Assembly (NCBI RefSeq): GCF_900091845.1
Contig: NZ_FMCI01000157.1
Coordinates: forward strand, 26,851-90,850
Direction of reading: 5' to 3'
From: Streptomyces sp. SolWspMP-5a-2
GTDB taxonomy: Bacteria; Actinomycetota; Actinomycetes; Streptomycetales; Streptomycetaceae
DNA: 64,000 nucleotides
The stretch's first letter is position 1, and each line of letters opens with the position of its first letter. A program made the translations under genes and the position numbers. A model generated the notes under the pieces. It ran no database searches. It was not told where the DNA came from and saw nothing but the letters and a program-made list of their open reading frames with translations. Shown piece after piece: positions 18,126 to 26,587 of this stretch.

Positions 18126-18997
18126 CGCGGGCCCTCCTCCTCGCCGGTGGCCGGGCGTTCGCCTGCCGCGGTCTTCCCGCCGGGGGCCCGGCCGGTGCCG
18201 GTACCGGTGTCCGTGCCGGTACCGGTGGCTGTGCCGGTCGCGGTGGCTGTGCCGGTCGCGGTGGCTGTGCCGGTACCGGTGTCCGTGCCGGTCGCGGTGG
18301 CTGTGCCCGTGGCCGCCGGGGCGTCCACGGGGCCCCGTACGAGGTCGCTCTGGAGGGCCGCCGCCGATGGCCTCGGCGTCGTCGGCGCAGCCGGGCCGGG
18401 GTCCCGAGCCGGGTCCGTACCGTCCGGCGGGGGTGTGCCGTAGCGGTCGCCCAGGGACTCCCTGGCGATCTTCTCCTGGAGTTTGAGGATGCCCTGGAGG
18501 AGCGCCTCGGGGCGGGGCGGGCAGCCGGGGACGTAGACGTCGACGGGGATGATCTGGTCGACGCCCTTGGTGACGGAGTAGGAGTCCCAGTACGGGCCGC
18601 CGCAGTTGGAGCAGGCGCCGAAGGAGATGACGTACTTGGGTTCCGGCATCTGCTCGTAGAGGCGCTTCACGGCCGGGGCCATCTTGTCCGTGACCGTGCC
18701 GGAGACGACCATCAGGTCCGCCTGGCGCGGGCCGGGCGCGAAGGGGATGACGCCGAGGCGGATGAAGTCGTGGCGGGCCATCGACGCGGCGATGAACTCG
18801 ATGGCGCAGCAGGCGAGGCCGAAGTTGAAGACCCAGAGCGAGTAGCGGCGGCCCCAGTTGAGGACGACCTTCATGGGCTCGGGGGCGAGGCGGGCGAGGG
18901 CGCCCAGCCGTTTCGGCTCCGGGAGCAACACCGGAGCGGGCGCCGGGACCGGCGTCGTCGCGGATTCCGGTGTGGTCGGGTCTGGCGTCACGTCCAT
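18122..18997 (-). CDS. nuoB2: Complex I iron-sulfur subunit NuoB, second copy, with repeat tail
   Basis: 291 residues. The N-terminal 190 are NuoB with all four ligands of cluster N2: [18 protein letters not shown] and VPGCPPRPE. The remaining 100 residues are low complexity and end in Thr/Gly/Ala repeats ([14 protein letters not shown]) encoded by an 18-bp tandem repeat. NuoB normally ends soon after the PGCPPRPE helix. N2 is the last carrier before quinone, so electron transfer looks intact. The start overlaps nuoA2 by 10 bp. Confidence 0.92.
   Translation of the reverse strand: MDVTPDPTTPESATTPVPAPAPVLLPEPKRLGALARLAPEPMKVVLNWGRRYSLWVFNFGLACCAIEFIAASMARHDFIRLGVIPFAPGPRQADLMVVSGTVTDKMAPAVKRLYEQMPEPKYVISFGACSNCGGPYWDSYSVTKGVDQIIPVDVYVPGCPPRPEALLQGILKLQEKIARESLGDRYGTPPPDGTDPARDPGPAAPTTPRPSAAALQSDLVRGPVDAPAATGTATATGTDTGTGTATATGTATATGTATGTGTDTGTGTGRAPGGKTAAGERPATGEEEGPR
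18197..18304. repeat. Six 18-bp tandem repeats inside nuoB2
   Basis: Units start at 18197, 18215, 18233, 18251, 18269 and 18287, each of the form GCCGGT-NN-CGGTG-NNNNN. They encode the six-residue Thr/Gly repeat of the NuoB2 tail. Length is a multiple of three, so copy-number change would keep the frame. Confidence 0.85.
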
Positions 18998-19380
18998 GCC
19001 AGGACGCCCTTCTTGTAGGCGTAGAGCAGGCCCACGGCCAGGAAGCCGAGGAAGACGAACATCTCGACGAGGGTCGCGGCGCCGTAGCCGGGGGCGGCGA
19101 AGACCGTCGCCCAGGGGAAGAGGAAGATCGAGTCGACGGCGAAGACGACGTACAGGAACGCGTAGACGTAGTAGCGGACCTGGGTGTGGGCCCAGCCCTC
19201 GCCGACCGGGTCGACGCCGCACTCGTAGGTGAGGAGCTTCTCCGGGGTGGGGACCACCGGCCGCAGCAGCCGTCCCGCGCCGAAGGCGACGGCGACGAAG
19301 AGCACCCCGACGACGGCCAGCAGGCCGACGACCGAGTACGACCGGAAGTACTCCGCCGCGATGACGGTCGGTTCCCGCAC
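18988..19380 (-). CDS. nuoA2: Complex I membrane subunit NuoA, second copy
   Basis: 130 residues: three transmembrane helices with the conserved loop [24 protein letters not shown], which carries the redox-sensitive Cys of NuoA, and the TM2 acidic [12 protein letters not shown]. It is first in the nuo2 operon. GTG at 19380 is used, preceded by GAGGGGA. The upstream 234 bp carry five direct repeats. Confidence 0.92.
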   Translation of the reverse strand: MREPTVIAAEYFRSYSVVGLLAVVGVLFVAVAFGAGRLLRPVVPTPEKLLTYECGVDPVGEGWAHTQVRYYVYAFLYVVFAVDSIFLFPWATVFAAPGYGAATLVEMFVFLGFLAVGLLYAYKKGVLAWT

Positions 19381-19404
19381 GTCCGTCCCCTCGCTCCCCT
19401 GGCT

Positions 19405-19478
19405 GTGACCCGTACGTCCTGTGACCCGTACGTCCTGTGTTCCGCACGGCTGTGATCCGTACGACGGTGATCCGTACG
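19405..19478. promoter_or_regulatory. Five 12-bp direct repeats between nuoA2 and a sensor kinase
   Basis: GTGAYCCGTACG-type copies lie at 19405, 19421, 19437 (degenerate), 19452 and 19467, spaced 15-16 bp. Each ends in CGTACG or CGCACG. They occupy the divergent region between nuoA2 (minus) and the kinase (plus), 25-98 bp upstream of nuoA2, and look like a cooperative binding array for a regulator. Confidence 0.55.
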
Positions 19479-19614
19479 CACGGGAGTCTAGGCCCTGATA
19501 AAGAGGTGGTAAGCAGTCCGTCCCGGTCTGCCGCGCGGGGGTGGGGTTTTCCCCAGGGCACGGAGGCGGCCCGCCTCATGGCGCCGGATCGCGGAGCGCG
19601 GCAGGCTGGCTCAT

Positions 19615-20808
19615 ATGACCGAACGACAATCGCGTGACGGCGACGGCGAACGCCTGCCTCCGCCGCGCTTCGCCTACGACCGCACAACCTGGAAGGAGAT
19701 CGCGCATCTCCTGGCGAACCTTCCGGTGTCCCTGGTCGGGTTCACCTATGTCATGACGGTGCTGCTCACCGGCGGGGTGCTGGCGCTGACCGTGATCGGG
19801 TTCCCGATGCTGGCGGCGGGGCTGCTGGGCGCGCGGCAGCTGGGGCGTCTCGAACGGGCGCGGGCCAGGCGGCTGCTGGGGGTGCGGATCGACGAGCCGA
19901 CCCCGTTGCCCCGGCGGCGTACCGGGTTCCTGCCGTGGCTGTGGATGACGGTGAAGGACCCGGTGGGCTGGCGCACCGTGCTCTACGACTTCATGCGGCT
20001 GCCGTGGGGCATCCTCACCTTCACGGTCACGGTGGTCTCGCTGTTCGTGCTCTGGCCGGTGCTGCCGTTCCTGGCCCGCGGGATGGCGAGCGCGGACCGG
20101 GCGATGGTGCGGGCGCTGCTGTCGCCGTCCGACGAACTGGAGCGGCGGATCGCCGAGTTGGAGTCGGACCGCGGGGTCGTGGTGGACACGGCCGCGGCCG
20201 ATCTGCGGCGCATCGAGCGGGATCTGCACGACGGGGCGCAGGCCAGGCTCGTCAATCTGGCGATGGGCCTCGGTCTCGCCAAGGAGAAGCTGCTGGAGGA
20301 CCCGGACGCGGCGGCGACGATGGTCGCGGAGGCGCACGGCGAGGTGAAGCTCGCGCTGCAGGAGCTGCGGGACCTGGCACGCGGCATCCACCCCGCCGTG
20401 CTGACCGACCGCGGGCTCGACGCGGCCCTGTCCTCGGTCGCCACCCGCTGCACGGTGCCGGTGAAGGTGACCGTGGACCTGGTGGCCAGGCCCGCGGCGG
20501 CGATCGAGGGGATCGCCTACTTCACCGTCTCCGAGCTGCTCCAGAACATCAGCAAGCACAGCGCGGCGAGGACGGCGTCGGTGGAGGTGTGGCGGTCGGC
20601 GGACCGGCTGCTGATCCAGGTCGAGGACGACGGCAGGGGCGGGGCGCGGCTGGCGGACGGCACCGGGATGAAGGGTCTCGCGGACCGGCTGGGCGCGGTC
20701 GACGGGCTGTTCGTGCTGGACTCGCCGGCCGGCGGCCCGACCGTCGTCACCGCCGAACTGCCCTGGCGGGACCGCTCCGAGGACCAGGGCGCCCCCTCCC
20801 GGCCGTGA
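19615..20808 (+). CDS. NarL-family sensor histidine kinase with membrane sensor domain (HK1)
   Basis: 397 residues. The N-terminal half is a putative membrane sensor domain with hydrophobic segments near residues 35-65 and 125-155, as in Streptomyces PSE-type sensor kinases. A linker helix ([21 protein letters not shown]) leads to the HisKA_3 phosphoacceptor His205 in [12 protein letters not shown]. An HATPase domain follows with the N box [14 protein letters not shown] and the [11 protein letters not shown] lid. It should phosphorylate the response regulator at 22650. The catalytic half is nearly identical to that of the next kinase, indicating tandem duplication. Confidence 0.92.
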   Translation: MTERQSRDGDGERLPPPRFAYDRTTWKEIAHLLANLPVSLVGFTYVMTVLLTGGVLALTVIGFPMLAAGLLGARQLGRLERARARRLLGVRIDEPTPLPRRRTGFLPWLWMTVKDPVGWRTVLYDFMRLPWGILTFTVTVVSLFVLWPVLPFLARGMASADRAMVRALLSPSDELERRIAELESDRGVVVDTAAADLRRIERDLHDGAQARLVNLAMGLGLAKEKLLEDPDAAATMVAEAHGEVKLALQELRDLARGIHPAVLTDRGLDAALSSVATRCTVPVKVTVDLVARPAAAIEGIAYFTVSELLQNISKHSAARTASVEVWRSADRLLIQVEDDGRGGARLADGTGMKGLADRLGAVDGLFVLDSPAGGPTVVTAELPWRDRSEDQGAPSRP

Positions 20809-20883
20809 GCGCGCCCCTCCCGGCCGGGAGCGCGCCCGCGGTGCGCGGCGGGCGGTAGGCACGTCCGTCAGCGGCGGACCGGT

Positions 20884-20941
20884 GGCCGTCGGCGTCCCGG
20901 ACGGGGGTGGGGAAAACCCCCCGTCCGGGACGCCGACGGCC
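20884..20941 (+). terminator. 24-bp perfect stem between the two kinases
   Basis: Arms 20884-20907 and 20918-20941 are perfectly complementary, opening with GGCCGTCGGCGTCCCGGACG and closing a 10-base loop. It should strongly terminate transcription of the first kinase, so the second probably has its own promoter in 20942-21047. Confidence 0.8.
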
Positions 20942-21047
20942 TCCATGGTCCGCGGACCCGCCGCGCGGGAGTGTTGAGGCAGCGCGGAACACCCCGTGCG
21001 GCGGGTGCGCGCAGCGGACGCGTGGACGAGAGGAACGGACGACGCCG

Positions 21048-22514
21048 ATGGCCACGGAGTACGGGCACGAGGACGGTTTCGGTCAGGGGTGCGGACGCCC
21101 CACCGGCTTCCGCGACGGGTACGGGCGCGACGCCGGACTCCGCGACGGGTACGGGCGCGACGCCGGACTCCGCGACGGGTACGGGCGCGACGCCGGGCTC
21201 CGGGACGGGTACGGGCGCGGGCACCGGCTGCCGGCCGGGCTGCGGGCGCCGTTCGAGGGGCGCAGCTGGCGGGAGTTCGGGTACGTGCTGCTCGGCCTGC
21301 CGGTCGGGATCCTGCTGTTCACCTACGCGGTCACCATGGTGTCGCTGGGGATGGGGCTGCTGGTGACGTTCGTCGGGATCCCGGTGCTGGCGCTGGCGCT
21401 GGCGGGCTGCCGGGGCCTGGGCGCCCTGGAGCGGACGCGGGCGCGGGCGCTGCTGGGCCTTGAGGTGGCCGCCCCCGAGCCGCTGCGGACCAGGGGTGAC
21501 GGGTTCATGGCCTGGGTGGGCGCCCTGCTCAAGAGCGGTGCCTCGTGGCGGACACTGCTGTACGCGGTGGTGCAGTTCCCGTGGTCGGTGTTCTCGTTCT
21601 GCGTCGCGCTGCCGCTGTGGACGTGCGGCTGGGCGCTGCTGACGTATCCGCTCTGGTTCTGGGTCTTCCCGATGTACGTGGGCCAGGGCGGCCTCCAGCT
21701 GTACGGGGACGAGCACCACCGGGTCTACCTCGACAACCCGTTCGAGATCGGGCTGACGGCGCTGGTCGGGCTGCTGTTCACGATGGCCACGCCGTGGATC
21801 GTGCGGGCGCTGACGCAGATGGACCGGCTGATGGTGCACGGGCTGCTCGGGCCGACCCGGCTGTCGGCGCGGGTGGTGGAGCTGGAGTCGGACCGCGGGG
21901 TCGTGGTGGACACGGCCGCGGCCGACCTGCGGCGCATCGAGCGTGACCTGCACGACGGCGCGCAGGCCAGGCTCGTCAACCTGGCGATGGACCTGGGCCT
22001 GGCCAAGGAGAAGCTGGCGGAGGACCCGCGGGCCGCGGCGCGGATGGTGGACGAGGCGCACGGCGAGGTGAAGACGGCGCTGCAGGAGCTGCGGGACCTG
22101 GCGCGCGGCATCCACCCGGCCGTGCTGACCGACCGCGGGCTCGACGCGGCCCTGTCCTCGGTCGCCACCCGGTGCGCGGTCCCGGTGCAGGTGGACGTCG
22201 ACCTCACGGAGCGGCCCGCGCCCGCGATCGAGGGGATCGCCTACTTCACCGTCTCGGAGCTGCTCCAGAACGTGAGCAAGCACGCGCGGGCCACCTGGGC
22301 GACCGTCGACGTGTGGCGGGTGGAGGACCGGCTGATGGTGCAGGTGATGGACAACGGGGTGGGCGGCGCGGACGCGGCCCGGGGGTCGGGGCTCGGCGGG
22401 CTGGCCGGGCGGGTCGACGCGGTGGACGGGATCCTGCTGGTCGACTCGCCGGCGGGCGGCCCCACCCGGGTGACGGCGGAGCTGCCGTGGCGGGGGGAGC
22501 GGACGCTGCGCTGA
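21048..22514 (+). CDS. NarL-family sensor histidine kinase, paralogue (HK2)
   Basis: 488 residues. It begins with a repetitive polar segment (RDAGLRDGYG repeated, residues 20-60) absent from HK1. A larger membrane sensor domain of four to six hydrophobic segments follows (about 75-265), then HisKA_3 with His302 in [12 protein letters not shown] and an ATP-binding domain ([25 protein letters not shown]). Catalytic residues are intact. The sensor domain is longer than in HK1 and contains a Trp/Tyr-rich insert (LWFWVFPMYVGQGG), so the two kinases may sense different cues while sharing one regulator. ATG 21048 has GAGAGG about 14 bp upstream, a rather long spacing. Confidence 0.9.
   Translation: MATEYGHEDGFGQGCGRPTGFRDGYGRDAGLRDGYGRDAGLRDGYGRDAGLRDGYGRGHRLPAGLRAPFEGRSWREFGYVLLGLPVGILLFTYAVTMVSLGMGLLVTFVGIPVLALALAGCRGLGALERTRARALLGLEVAAPEPLRTRGDGFMAWVGALLKSGASWRTLLYAVVQFPWSVFSFCVALPLWTCGWALLTYPLWFWVFPMYVGQGGLQLYGDEHHRVYLDNPFEIGLTALVGLLFTMATPWIVRALTQMDRLMVHGLLGPTRLSARVVELESDRGVVVDTAAADLRRIERDLHDGAQARLVNLAMDLGLAKEKLAEDPRAAARMVDEAHGEVKTALQELRDLARGIHPAVLTDRGLDAALSSVATRCAVPVQVDVDLTERPAPAIEGIAYFTVSELLQNVSKHARATWATVDVWRVEDRLMVQVMDNGVGGADAARGSGLGGLAGRVDAVDGILLVDSPAGGPTRVTAELPWRGERTLR
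21111..21219. repeat. 30-bp in-frame tandem repeat in HK2 N terminus
   Basis: Units at 21111-21140, 21141-21170 and 21171-21200, with a partial copy to 21219, encode RDGYGRDAGL repeats. The unit is a multiple of three and nearly identical between copies, indicating recent expansion. Confidence 0.9.
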
Positions 22515-22649
22515 CCCGGACCCCGCGGGACCGACCCGTCCCGCCCCGCCGTGCCCCGTCCCGTCCCCCGGGCCGGGGCCGCGCTGCGGTGAAAGCTGGG
22601 ATGCTGGCCCCGGACACACAACGGAGTCCGGGCTGGGGGGCCAGAGAGC

Positions 22650-23321
22650 GTGGAGGACAGGGTGCGGGTCGTCATCGCCGAGGATTCGGTGCTGCTCAGG
22701 GAGGGGCTGACCCGGTTGCTGACCGACCGGGGGCACGACGTGGTCGCGGGTGTCGGCGACGGGGAGGCGCTGGTCAAGACGATCATCGGACTGGACGGGC
22801 AGGGCGAGCTCCCCGACGTCGTGGTCGCCGACGTGCGGATGCCGCCGACCCACACCGACGAGGGCGTGCGGGCCGCGGTGCGGCTGCGCAAGGCGTATCC
22901 GGGGCTCGGGGTGCTGGTGCTGTCGCAGTACGTGGAGGAGCGGTACGCCACCGAACTGCTGGCCGGATCGAGCCGGGGCGTGGGCTATCTGCTGAAGGAC
23001 CGGGTGGCCGACGTGCGGGAGTTCGTCGACGCGGTGGTGCGGGTGGCCAGGGGCGGCACCGCCCTCGACCCCGAGGTGGTCGCGCAGCTCCTCGGACGCA
23101 GCCGCAAGCAGGACGTCCTGGCCGGGCTGACACCCCGGGAGCGCGAGGTGCTGGGCCTGATGGCCGAGGGGCGCACCAACTCGGCGATCGCGCGGCAGCT
23201 CGTGGTGAGCGACGGGGCGGTGGAGAAGCACGTCAGCAACATCTTCCTGAAGCTCGGGCTCTCGCCGAGCGACGGCGACCACCGGCGCGTGCTCGCGGTC
23301 CTCACCTACCTCAACACCTGA
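22650..23321 (+). CDS. LuxR/NarL-family response regulator
   Basis: 223 residues. The receiver domain has the acidic pair EDS near residue 11, phosphoacceptor Asp61 in VVVADVRMPP, Ser in VLVLSQY and Lys in YLLKDRV. A LuxR-type HTH follows: LTPREREVLGLMAEGRTNSAIA, then VSDGAVEKHVSNIFLKLGL. It is the only regulator beside the two kinases. GTG 22650 is annotated, but GTG 22662 is a serious alternative: GGAGGA lies 4 bp before it and most relatives start with RVVIAEDS. Confidence 0.93.
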   Translation: MEDRVRVVIAEDSVLLREGLTRLLTDRGHDVVAGVGDGEALVKTIIGLDGQGELPDVVVADVRMPPTHTDEGVRAAVRLRKAYPGLGVLVLSQYVEERYATELLAGSSRGVGYLLKDRVADVREFVDAVVRVARGGTALDPEVVAQLLGRSRKQDVLAGLTPREREVLGLMAEGRTNSAIARQLVVSDGAVEKHVSNIFLKLGLSPSDGDHRRVLAVLTYLNT

Positions 23322-23443
23322 CGGGCGCCACCGGGGTGCCACCCTCGACATCAGGACAAGTAGGGGCGGGAGGCCGTCTCAAAACCGTGTCCAAGAGGCG
23401 AATGACCCCGGGAACGCGACCCCTCCGGCCGTAGGGTTGGTCC

Positions 23444-23469
23444 GGGCCTGCCTTCCAGAAGGCGGGCCC
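23444..23469 (+). promoter_or_regulatory. Leader hairpin before korA
   Basis: GGGCCTGCCTT (23444-23454) pairs with AAGGCGGGCCC (23459-23469) across CCAG, with one U-G wobble in top-strand RNA. It ends 13 bp before the GAGGAGGT ribosome site (23483-23490). It could be the terminator of the upstream regulator gene or a 5' leader element of korAB. Confidence 0.5.
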
Positions 23470-23498
23470 AGTCAGCCGCCTCGAGGAGGTCCAGTTCA

Positions 23499-25427
23499 GT
23501 GACCAGCCAGGCCAGCAGGACAGCGGAACAGGCCGACGAAACCCTACTGTCAGAGCAGCGCGACCCGGCGGGCAGCAAGAGCGTCCGCAGGCTGGACCGG
23601 GTGATCATCCGGTTCGCCGGGGACTCCGGTGACGGCATGCAGCTCACCGGTGACCGGTTCACGTCGGAGACGGCGTCGTTCGGGAACGACCTGTCGACGC
23701 TGCCGAACTTCCCGGCCGAGATCCGGGCACCCGCCGGAACACTGCCGGGGGTGTCGTCCTTCCAGCTGCACTTCGCGGACCACGACATCCTGACCCCGGG
23801 CGACGCGCCGAACGTGCTGGTGGCGATGAACCCGGCGGCGCTGAAGGCGAACATCGCGGATCTCCCCAGAGGTGCGGAGATCATCGTCGACACCGACGAG
23901 TTCACCCGGCGGGCGGTGCAGAAGGTCGGGTACCAGGCGTCCCCGCTGGAGGACGGTTCGCTGGAGGGCTACAGCGTGCACCAGGTGCCGCTGACGACGC
24001 TCACGGTGGAGGCGCTGAAGGAGTTCGACCTCAGCCGCAAGGAGGCCGAGCGGAGCAAGAACATGTTCGCGCTGGGGCTGCTGAGCTGGATGTACCACCG
24101 TCCGACGGAGGGGACGGAGCGTTTCCTCAAGGCCAAGTTCGCGAAGCGGCCGCAGATCGCGGAGGCGAACCTGGCCGCGTTCCGGGCGGGCTGGAACTTC
24201 GGCGAGACGACGGAGGACTTCGCGGTCTCCTACGAGATCGCCCCGGCGGTGACGGCGTTCCCGGCGGGCGTGTACCGCAACATCTCCGGGAACCTGGCGC
24301 TCTCCTACGGCCTCGTGGCCGCGTCCCGGCAGGCGGGGCTGCCCCTCTTCCTGGGGTCGTACCCGATCACCCCGGCGTCGGACATCCTGCACGAGCTGAG
24401 CCGGCACAAGAACTTCGGGGTGCGGACCTTCCAGGCGGAGGACGAGATCGCGGGGGTGGGCGCGGCGCTGGGAGCGGCCTTCGGCGGGGCGCTGGGGGTG
24501 ACGACGACCTCGGGCCCCGGGGTGGCGCTGAAGGCGGAGACGATCGGGCTCGCGGTGTCGATGGAGCTGCCGCTGCTGGTGGTGGACATCCAGCGCGGCG
24601 GGCCCTCGACGGGGCTGCCCACCAAGACCGAGCAGGCGGACCTGCTCCAGGCCATGTTCGGGCGCAACGGCGAGGCCCCGGTCCCGGTGGTGGCGCCGTG
24701 CACCCCGGCGGACTGCTTCGACGCGGCGCTGGAGGCCGCCCGGATCGCGCTGACCTACCGCACCCCGGTCTTCCTGCTCTCCGACGGCTACCTGGCCAAC
24801 GGCTCGGAACCGTGGCGCATCCCGGACGTGGCCGAACTCCCGGACCTGCGCGTGGAGTTCGCGCGGGAGCGCAATCACACCCTGGCGGACGGCCAGGAGG
24901 TGTTCTGGCCCTACAAACGCGACCCGCGGACGCTGGCCCGCCCCTGGGCGGTGCCCGGCACCCCCGGCCTGGAACACCGGATCGGCGGGATCGAGAAGCA
25001 GGACGGCAGCGGCGAGATCTCCTACGCGCCCGCCAACCACGACTTCATGGTCCGCACCCGCCAGGCGAAGATCGACGGCATCGAGGTGGCGGACCTGACG
25101 GTCGACGACCCGGACGGGGCGCGGACCCTGGTGCTGGGCTGGGGCTCGACCTACGGCCCGATCACCGCGGCGGTACGGCGGCTGCGGGCGGCGGGAGAGG
25201 CCGTCGCGCAGGCCCACCTGCGCCACCTCAACCCCTTCCCCGCCAACCTCGGCGACGTCCTGGCGCGCTACGAGCGCGTCGTCGTCCCGGAGATGAACCT
25301 CGGTCAGCTCGCCACCCTGGTGCGGGCCAGGTACCTGGTCGACGTCCACTCCTACAACCAGGTCAACGGCATGCCGTTCAAGGCCGAGCAGCTCGCCACC
25401 GCGCTGAAGGAGGCCATCGATGGCTGA
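23499..25427 (+). CDS. korA: 2-oxoglutarate:ferredoxin oxidoreductase, fused gamma-alpha subunit
   Basis: 642 residues. The N-terminal gamma domain (about 30-210: RFAGDSGDGMQLTGDRF, VAMNPAALKANI) is fused to the pyrimidine-binding alpha domain (about 240-640: GSYPITPASDILHEL, FQAEDEIAGVGAALGAA, TSGPGVALKAETIG). This is the two-subunit KorAB architecture known from mycobacteria, where it oxidises 2-oxoglutarate to succinyl-CoA, reducing ferredoxin, in aerobes. GTG start with GAGGAGGT 8 bp upstream. It overlaps korB by 8 bp. Specificity for 2-oxoglutarate over other 2-oxoacids is by family resemblance. Confidence 0.92.
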   Translation: MTSQASRTAEQADETLLSEQRDPAGSKSVRRLDRVIIRFAGDSGDGMQLTGDRFTSETASFGNDLSTLPNFPAEIRAPAGTLPGVSSFQLHFADHDILTPGDAPNVLVAMNPAALKANIADLPRGAEIIVDTDEFTRRAVQKVGYQASPLEDGSLEGYSVHQVPLTTLTVEALKEFDLSRKEAERSKNMFALGLLSWMYHRPTEGTERFLKAKFAKRPQIAEANLAAFRAGWNFGETTEDFAVSYEIAPAVTAFPAGVYRNISGNLALSYGLVAASRQAGLPLFLGSYPITPASDILHELSRHKNFGVRTFQAEDEIAGVGAALGAAFGGALGVTTTSGPGVALKAETIGLAVSMELPLLVVDIQRGGPSTGLPTKTEQADLLQAMFGRNGEAPVPVVAPCTPADCFDAALEAARIALTYRTPVFLLSDGYLANGSEPWRIPDVAELPDLRVEFARERNHTLADGQEVFWPYKRDPRTLARPWAVPGTPGLEHRIGGIEKQDGSGEISYAPANHDFMVRTRQAKIDGIEVADLTVDDPDGARTLVLGWGSTYGPITAAVRRLRAAGEAVAQAHLRHLNPFPANLGDVLARYERVVVPEMNLGQLATLVRARYLVDVHSYNQVNGMPFKAEQLATALKEAIDG

Positions 25428-26529
25428 CACGTCCGCGAACGGCTCCCCCGCGGCCACCGGCGGGGACGCGGTCACCGGCGGGTTCGAGGCGCTCTCCCTG
25501 GTGCCGAAGGCCGTCGGGCGGCAGTCGATGAAGGACTTCAAGTCGGACCAGGAGGTGCGCTGGTGCCCGGGGTGCGGTGACTACGCGATCCTCGCCGCGG
25601 TCCAGGGCTTCCTGCCCGAACTGGGCCTGGCCCGCGAGAACATCGTCTTCGTCTCCGGCATCGGCTGCTCCTCGCGCTTCCCGTACTACATGAACACCTA
25701 CGGGATGCACTCCATCCACGGCCGCGCGCCCGCCATCGCCACCGGCCTCGCCGCCTCCCGGAGCGACCTCAGCGTCTGGGTCGTCACCGGCGACGGCGAC
25801 GCCCTGTCCATCGGCGGCAACCACCTCATCCACGCCCTGCGCCGCAACGTCAACCTGAAGATCCTGCTGTTCAACAACCGGATCTACGGGCTCACCAAGG
25901 GCCAGTACTCGCCCACCTCGGAGGTCGGCAAGATCACCAAGTCGACGCCGATGGGGTCGCTCGACGCGCCCTTCAACCCGCTGTCGCTCGCGATCGGCGC
26001 GGAGGCCGGGTTCGTCGCCAGGACCGTCGACTCCGACCGCAAGCACCTCACCTCGGTGCTGCGCGAGGCGGCCGCCCACCCCGGCACCGCGCTCGTCGAG
26101 ATCTACCAGAACTGCAACATCTTCAACGACGGCGCCTTCGACGTCATCAAGGACCGCGCACGCGCCGAGGAAGCCGTCATCCGGCTCGAACACGGGCAGC
26201 CCGTGCGCTTCGGCGCCGACGGGCGGCGGGGCGTGGTGCGCGACCGGGCCACAGGTGACCTGCGGGTCGTCGACGTCACCCCCGCCAACGAGGGCGACCT
26301 CCTCGTCCACGACGCCCACGCCGCCTCCCCCACCACGGCCTTCGCGCTCTCCCGGCTGGCCGACCCCGACACCCTCCACCACACGCCCATCGGCGTCCTG
26401 CGCTCCGTGCGGCGCCCGGTCTACGACGCCCAGATGAACGACCAGCTCGACACGGCCGTCCGCGACCGGGGCGAGGGCGATCTCGCCGCCCTCCTCGCCG
26501 GGACCGACACCTGGACCGTCACCGGCTGA
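25420..26529 (+). CDS. korB: 2-oxoglutarate:ferredoxin oxidoreductase, beta subunit
   Basis: 369 residues. It binds thiamine diphosphate through VVTGDGDALSIGGNHLIHAL and the following LLFNNRIYGLTKGQYSP. It should bind one [4Fe-4S] cluster using Cys residues in RWCPGCGDYA and GIGCSSRF plus a later Cys (YQNCNIF). Together with KorA it feeds electrons to ferredoxin. The first 35 residues are polar and variable. No ferredoxin gene lies in the operon, so the acceptor must be encoded elsewhere. Confidence 0.93.
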   Translation: MADTSANGSPAATGGDAVTGGFEALSLVPKAVGRQSMKDFKSDQEVRWCPGCGDYAILAAVQGFLPELGLARENIVFVSGIGCSSRFPYYMNTYGMHSIHGRAPAIATGLAASRSDLSVWVVTGDGDALSIGGNHLIHALRRNVNLKILLFNNRIYGLTKGQYSPTSEVGKITKSTPMGSLDAPFNPLSLAIGAEAGFVARTVDSDRKHLTSVLREAAAHPGTALVEIYQNCNIFNDGAFDVIKDRARAEEAVIRLEHGQPVRFGADGRRGVVRDRATGDLRVVDVTPANEGDLLVHDAHAASPTTAFALSRLADPDTLHHTPIGVLRSVRRPVYDAQMNDQLDTAVRDRGEGDLAALLAGTDTWTVTG

Positions 26530-26558
26530 CCGGCACGGGCCGAGCGGCCGCACCCGGG

Positions 26559-26587
26559 GGGCGCCACCTCAGCCGGTGGCGCCCTTT
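26559..26587. terminator. Shared hairpin at the korB / HxlR convergence
   Basis: GGGCGCCACC (26559-26568) and GGTGGCGCCC (26575-26584) with loop TCAGCC and a TTT run on the top strand. The loop and right arm contain the stop and last codons of the HxlR gene, so the terminator is partly coding. Confidence 0.75.

Noticed and set aside
8553..19380. Recent duplication of the main nuo operon
   Set aside because: Protein sequences differ throughout, gene content differs, and tails are unrelated; this is an old paralogous set.
21111..21219. Possible CRISPR array
   Set aside because: Repeats are contiguous 30-mers in frame within a kinase gene, with no spacers and no cas genes.
23499..26529. Pyruvate:ferredoxin oxidoreductase
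   Set aside because: The fused gamma-alpha plus separate beta layout without a ferredoxin-like delta domain matches actinobacterial KorAB rather than PFOR, although substrate was not tested.
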